A stretch of 64,000 bases of DNA, taken from an uncultured Clostridia bacterium. Lineage in GTDB: Bacteria; Bacillota; Clostridia; Christensenellales; Aristaeellaceae. How positions within the stretch are numbered: the stretch's first letter is position 1; each line of letters starts with the position of its first letter. This document shows, piece by piece, positions 61,051 through 64,000 of this stretch. Location: NCBI GenBank assembly GCA_934667105.1, contig CAKULG010000003.1, positions 62,001-126,000 of the forward strand, read 5' to 3'. The notes beneath the pieces were generated by a model. That model saw only the letters and a program-made list of their open reading frames with translations. It did not search any database and was not told the origin of the DNA. The translations under genes were made by a program, and so were the position numbers.

Positions 61051-61254
61051 ATGAAGCAATGCGTGTTGTACGATCGGGAATGCATCGAATGCGGCGAATG
61101 CGATCGGTGCGACCTGGATCCTGATAAAATCTGCAATAACTGCATGCGCTGCATTAACGGCGAGGAAAAGGATTACCGAGCCATTTTGATTCAGGGCGTG
61201 GACGCGCCCAAGGCGCTTTCGGAGGACAGCCCAATCAAAAAGCAAAAAAACTAA
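61051..61254 (+). CDS. Cys-rich small protein, probable metal or Fe-S binding
   Basis: A 67-residue protein with eight cysteines in the first 34 residues: C4, then C11-x2-C14-x2-C17-x2-C20, and C28-x2-C31-x2-C34. The spacing is ferredoxin-like, though the order is not a classical 2[4Fe-4S] ferredoxin; the rest is a charged tail. I start it at ATG 61051 after GGAGGA. A small hairpin (TCCGCC, six A, GGCGGA at 61022-61039) covers part of that ribosome site. It is divergent from lexA and close to an SOS box. Its stop overlaps the recombinase stop. Confidence 0.75.
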   Translation: MKQCVLYDRECIECGECDRCDLDPDKICNNCMRCINGEEKDYRAILIQGVDAPKALSEDSPIKKQKN

Positions 61255-62336
61255 TCGTTTTTCTGCTCCGTTTCGGGCAGCATAATACGGCGGGCCGCTT
61301 CGCGCTTATGGGCGTCCGTCATGGCGGCGTAATGCTTGCGGGTGGTGTTCACATCCGAATGGCCCAGCACGTCCGCCACCAGATAAATATCGCCCGTTTC
61401 CTGATAAAGATTGGTGCCGAAGGTGCTGCGCAGCTTGTGGGGGCTGATGCGTTTTTTCAGGGGTGCGGCGATCTGGGCGTATTTTTTCACCAGGTTCTGC
61501 ACCGCGCGCTGGGTGATGCGCCGTTTTTGCAAGGAAAGAAACAGCGCTTCCTCATGGCCATCCAGCGGAACGATTTGCTGCCGCTCCTGCAAGTATTCTT
61601 GCAGCGCGTCTGCCACCTGATCGGGAAAATACAGAATGCTTTGATCGCCGCCTTTGCGGGTGACGACGAAGGCCTTCAGCTCCAAATCAATATCCGAAAG
61701 GTTCAGGCCCACGCACTCGCTGACGCGGATGCCTGTGCCCAGAAAAAGCAGCAGCAGGGCTTTATCCCGCGTTCCGGTAAATTTCAGCAGCTTTTGCTGG
61801 CGATCGGTCAGGCCTTCGCCGGTAAGCACGGTATCAAGCATTTTCTGCATTTCATCCGCTTCCAGGCGCAAAATGGGCTTTTCATGCAGCTTGGGCAGCT
61901 CGATCAGCGTGACGATATTCGCTTCCACATGACCGTTTTTGAAAAGATAATCAAAAAGCGAACGCAGAGAGCACAGCTTGCGCATAATGCCCAGTTCGTG
62001 ATTTTGCACCAGGTGCGATTCGCCGTTTTCCGGATCGGTTACATAGTATTGGCTCAGATAATCCTGATAACCTTCAATATCTCGCAGCTTGATTTTCGCC
62101 AGGTCCTCATCCTGCATTCGCCGAGGCTCCGTATCGGCGAAAAGGGGATTTTCGCTGACGAGATATTGGAAAAAAAGCCTGAAATCATAGGCGTAGGCGA
62201 GGCGGGTCAAGGTGCTGGTGATTTGGGCGATGGAACGAAAAAAATCCGTGCAGACCATGGGCAATTCCTTTTCCAGCAGCCGCAGCCGTTCCAGCCGCTG
62301 CGCGTCCATCTGCGTTTTATAGGGTGAATCGGCCAT
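61251..62336 (-). CDS. Tyrosine recombinase (XerC/XerD-like)
   Basis: A 361-residue site-specific recombinase. The N-terminal SAM-like core-binding domain is followed by the catalytic domain with Arg in GTGIRVSECVGL, Lys in TRKGG, HKLRSTFGT (His-x2-Arg), LGHSDVNTTRKHY (His and nucleophilic Tyr). It is longer than classical XerD (~300) and has an insertion-rich N-terminal half (EDLAKIKLRDIEGYQDYLSQYY). I start it at 62336 (MADSPYK), 7 bases after GAGGA. No phage or transposon genes surround it; being next to lexA it looks chromosomal. A perfect inverted repeat lies at its promoter. Confidence 0.9.
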   Translation of the reverse strand: MADSPYKTQMDAQRLERLRLLEKELPMVCTDFFRSIAQITSTLTRLAYAYDFRLFFQYLVSENPLFADTEPRRMQDEDLAKIKLRDIEGYQDYLSQYYVTDPENGESHLVQNHELGIMRKLCSLRSLFDYLFKNGHVEANIVTLIELPKLHEKPILRLEADEMQKMLDTVLTGEGLTDRQQKLLKFTGTRDKALLLLFLGTGIRVSECVGLNLSDIDLELKAFVVTRKGGDQSILYFPDQVADALQEYLQERQQIVPLDGHEEALFLSLQKRRITQRAVQNLVKKYAQIAAPLKKRISPHKLRSTFGTNLYQETGDIYLVADVLGHSDVNTTRKHYAAMTDAHKREAARRIMLPETEQKND

Positions 62337-62449
62337 TTTCATTCCTCGATTTCTAAGATATAGCGCATGGCAGCGCGATGAGAAAACGCGTCCGCCAATA
62401 AATAGAAAATTGAGCGGTTCCATCGCTTGGGAGCCCTGCATCCAGGAAT

Positions 62450-62478
62450 AGCATACCGTAATTCGTTTGTTTTGTCAA
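62450..62478 (-). promoter_or_regulatory. sigma-A promoter of the recombinase gene
   Basis: Minus-strand TTGACA (62473-62478), 17 bases, TATGCT (62450-62455). The -35 shares three bases with the end of the inverted repeat at 62476-62515. Confidence 0.8.
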
Positions 62479-62515
62479 TACTATTCGTAAAAGTTTTCTT
62501 TTACGAATAGTATTG
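62476..62515. repeat. Perfect 18-bp inverted repeat, lox/dif-like, at the recombinase promoter
   Basis: Arm CAATACTATTCGTAAAAG (62476-62493), spacer TTTT (62494-62497), and the exact reverse complement (62498-62515). It abuts the recombinase -35. The AT-rich arms and short spacer resemble tyrosine-recombinase core sites or an operator; it lacks the GC-rich stem of a terminator. Confidence 0.9.
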
Positions 62516-62754
62516 CTGATAGGGACAGGTAAGCCTATTTCCGCAGCCTCCCCCGTTCGACAAGCACTTCCGCAACAAAACCGCCCGGCTCCGGTCTGAC
62601 GGCAAAATATTTATTATTTCTTTTGCCTGGTATTTTTTCCATTTTCTAAACGTTTTTGCCAAAATAATTCTGATATGTACGAAATTGTGCCAATAAAACG
62701 TCTATATAGTAGGATGAAAAATGCTCATCGCTATGTATGAAAGGAAGAACGTTC
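62516..62754. other. AT-rich intergenic region before the carboxypeptidase gene
   Basis: 239 bases with no ORF. A hairpin pairs GGCAAAA (62601-62607) with TTTTGCC (62621-62627). Several -10-like AT stretches occur (for instance TATAGT near 62705) but none has a well-placed -35, so the promoter of the next gene is unresolved; a sporulation sigma factor is possible. Confidence 0.4.
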
Positions 62755-63648
62755 ATGAGGCACGATTCGCATCAGGATTATCCCGGTTCGCTCCGCGTGA
62801 GAAAAAGCCGTCTCTCCCCCGCGCGGTTTCTGCTGCTGGCGTTTGCCGGGCTTTTTCTGGCCGCATGGCTGCTTTTGCCGCTGTTTACCCCTGATGATAC
62901 GAGCATTCCCCAAAACGCGCATGCTATTCCCATGCTGAACGAAAACCCCAAAGCGCAGAACGCGCGAACGCTTCTACCTTCCCCTGCGCAGACGGCGCGC
63001 AGCCTTGCCTCCGCCGGCGGCGCGCCTTCCGCCGCTCCTACGCATACAGCTGAAGAAACGCCCGCCGCCGTTTTGCTGGTAAACGCCCAGAACCCGCTTC
63101 CCGCCGACTATCGGCCGGAGGGCCTGGTGCTGCTCAACGAGATAGAAACCGAGCTGTTTTCGGTAAAAAATGCGGGTACCTATGCTTCGCGCACAGCATT
63201 GGAAGCGCTGACGCGCATGCTTCAAGCCGCCCATCAGGATGGGCTGAAAGCCTGGCAAATCAGCGAAGCGTATCGCTCGATTGCCGATCAGCAGAAAATC
63301 TGGGATGCAAAATATAAAAAATATCGGGAAGTGAACGGCCTGTCCGAGAAAAAGGCGCTTCAGGCCGTGGCGCGGCGGGTGGCTAAGCCGGGATGCAGCG
63401 AGCATCACACCGGCCTGGCGCTGGATATAACCGTTCCCGGCGAATCCTTCCGGCTGACCAAGCAGGCGAAATGGCTGGCGGCGCATTGCCATGAATACGG
63501 CTTTGTGATTCGATACACTGAAGAAAAGGAACGCATCACGGGCATCACGGCGGAGCCCTGGCATATTCGTTATGTGGGGCTTGAGGCGGCGGAAATCATG
63601 ACGCGGGAAAATCTCTGCCTGGAAGAATACGTTCAAAAGTATCAATAA
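62755..63648 (+). CDS. D-alanyl-D-alanine carboxypeptidase, VanY/M15B family
   Basis: A 297-residue membrane-anchored peptidase. A basic start and one hydrophobic helix (FLLLAFAGLFLAAWLLLPLF) are followed by an Ala/Pro-rich linker and the catalytic domain. Zinc ligands are His and Asp in SEHHTGLALDI and His in EPWHIRYVG (with its Glu). It would trim the terminal D-Ala of peptidoglycan stems. I start it at 62755, 9 bases after AAAGGA; an in-frame ATG at 62737 overlaps that site. No van genes are nearby. Confidence 0.92.
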   Translation: MRHDSHQDYPGSLRVRKSRLSPARFLLLAFAGLFLAAWLLLPLFTPDDTSIPQNAHAIPMLNENPKAQNARTLLPSPAQTARSLASAGGAPSAAPTHTAEETPAAVLLVNAQNPLPADYRPEGLVLLNEIETELFSVKNAGTYASRTALEALTRMLQAAHQDGLKAWQISEAYRSIADQQKIWDAKYKKYREVNGLSEKKALQAVARRVAKPGCSEHHTGLALDITVPGESFRLTKQAKWLAAHCHEYGFVIRYTEEKERITGITAEPWHIRYVGLEAAEIMTRENLCLEEYVQKYQ

Positions 63649-63649
63649 C

Positions 63650-63690
63650 AAAAAAGGCGGGAAAGTCCGCTGATTTCCTTATTTCCCGCT
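63650..63690 (-). terminator. Rho-independent terminator of the topB-like gene
   Basis: On the minus strand GCGGGAAA (63682-63689) pairs with TTTCCCGC (63657-63664), followed by six T. It may also stop the converging carboxypeptidase transcript. Confidence 0.75.
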
Positions 63691-63763
63691 CTCCCATATG
63701 CTTTTATGAAAGAGATGCATGGGAACATTCCTTGGCTATCAAAGAATGCTCCCATGCTAAGGT

Positions 63764-64000
63764 TCACTTTTTCTCATAGATAATAGGCACGGATACGCTG
63801 GGCGTCTGCGCGCCGCTCGGCACGAAGGAAATTCGTCCCTCCCGCAGCTGAATTTCCCCGCTGGAGCCGCGCACCGCACCCTTTTCCAAAATCAGCACGG
63901 CCAACTTGGCGTTCAGCGTGGGGCCGCCGCCCCGGGTTAGGCAATCCTTCCACAGGGTGAAGCGGCAGCCCTCCCGCCAGGCGGTGCAGCCGAAGGCCTT
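63764..64000 (-). CDS. topB: C-terminal end of a DNA topoisomerase III-like protein (5' part outside window)
   Basis: 78 residues up to a TGA at 63764-63766; the frame is open to the window edge. The visible part reads KAFGCTAWREGCRFTLWKDC ... LNAKLAVLILEKGAV, the pattern of the C-terminal repeat in TopB-type enzymes (aromatic-x-C, G-C-x-F-x-[IL]-W-K, then a [LV]xxLL-like helix and Gly). These domains bind DNA after the type IA core, which is not visible, so the assignment to topB rests on this domain alone. Confidence 0.65.
   Translation of the reverse strand, partial: KAFGCTAWREGCRFTLWKDCLTRGGGPTLNAKLAVLILEKGAVRGSSGEIQLREGRISFVPSGAQTPSVSVPIIYEKK

Noticed and set aside
60994..61254. 86-codon version of the Cys-rich protein starting at 60994
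   Set aside because: That start lies inside an SOS box with no ribosome site; the ATG at 61051 has GGAGGA at proper distance.
62476..62515. Rho-independent terminator reading of the 18-bp inverted repeat
   Set aside because: Arms are AT-rich, there is no T run after them on either strand, and the site abuts a promoter, not a gene end.

Overview
The window is a gene-dense, GC-rich (roughly 58-60% by eye) stretch of a bacterial chromosome. It reads as a spore-forming Clostridia (Firmicutes), probably a gut lineage of the Christensenellales or Oscillospirales kind. The grounds are the classic Firmicutes order gmk-rpoZ-coaBC-priA-def-fmt-rsmB-rlmN-prpC-prkC-rsgA-rpe, a T-box riboswitch, a spoVA operon, a SpoVM-like peptide, LexA with Gram-positive type operators, and paired LplB/YtcP sugar transporters with membrane-bound AraC regulators. 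The lineage is inference; no rRNA gene is present. I saw no tRNA, CRISPR array or insertion sequence.

Layout. 1-414: 3' end of an unidentified gene. 415-742: a gap with a possible structured RNA and a promoter. 743-14901: a 14-gene housekeeping run (RNA and ribosome maturation, nucleotide and CoA synthesis, replication restart, N-terminal formyl-Met processing, Ser/Thr kinase-phosphatase pair). 14925-15740: an AraC regulator. 15888-20930 (minus): upp, a sugar-nucleotide-epimerase-like SDR, and a tryptophan-type ABC transporter under a T-box with a UGG specifier. 20981-27178: a first oligosaccharide (CUT1) transporter with divergent permeases and binding protein, plus its membrane AraC sensor. 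27251-29881: a TetM-like GTPase fused to a YacP/Rae1-like NYN nuclease. 29941-34825 (minus): a cell-surface locus (AlgJ-like, MBOAT, exported protein, L,D-transpeptidase). 35086-45818: a second CUT1 transporter with its own membrane AraC, a glycosidase-like protein, an SDR, an enolase-superfamily sugar-acid dehydratase and a DHDPS-family aldolase, together looking like a pathway for a uronic- or aldonic-acid-containing glycan.

45902-46714 (minus): Hsp20, a small membrane protein and a 27-residue SpoVM-like peptide. 46885-53272: tilS-hpt, then ftsH with a long structured leader, a PHP phosphoesterase and a VanW protein. 53362-56291 (minus): spoVAA-AB-AC-AD-AE behind a sigma-G-like promoter. 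56467-58461 (minus): an N-acetylhexosamine kinase with a sugar-1-phosphate nucleotidyltransferase. 58588-60054 (minus): an Lsa/Vga-type ABC-F ribosome protection protein with an attenuator-like leader containing a three-codon uORF. 60320-62336: lexA, a Cys-rich small protein and a tyrosine recombinase whose promoter abuts a perfect 18-bp inverted repeat. 62755-63648: a VanY-type carboxypeptidase. 63764-64000 (minus): the C-terminal end of a topoisomerase III-like gene.

The most novel-looking items are the GTPase-NYN fusion, the lox-like repeat at the recombinase gene, the uORF leader of the ABC-F gene, and the unassigned structured RNAs at 505-653, 38729-38898 and 48833-48986.
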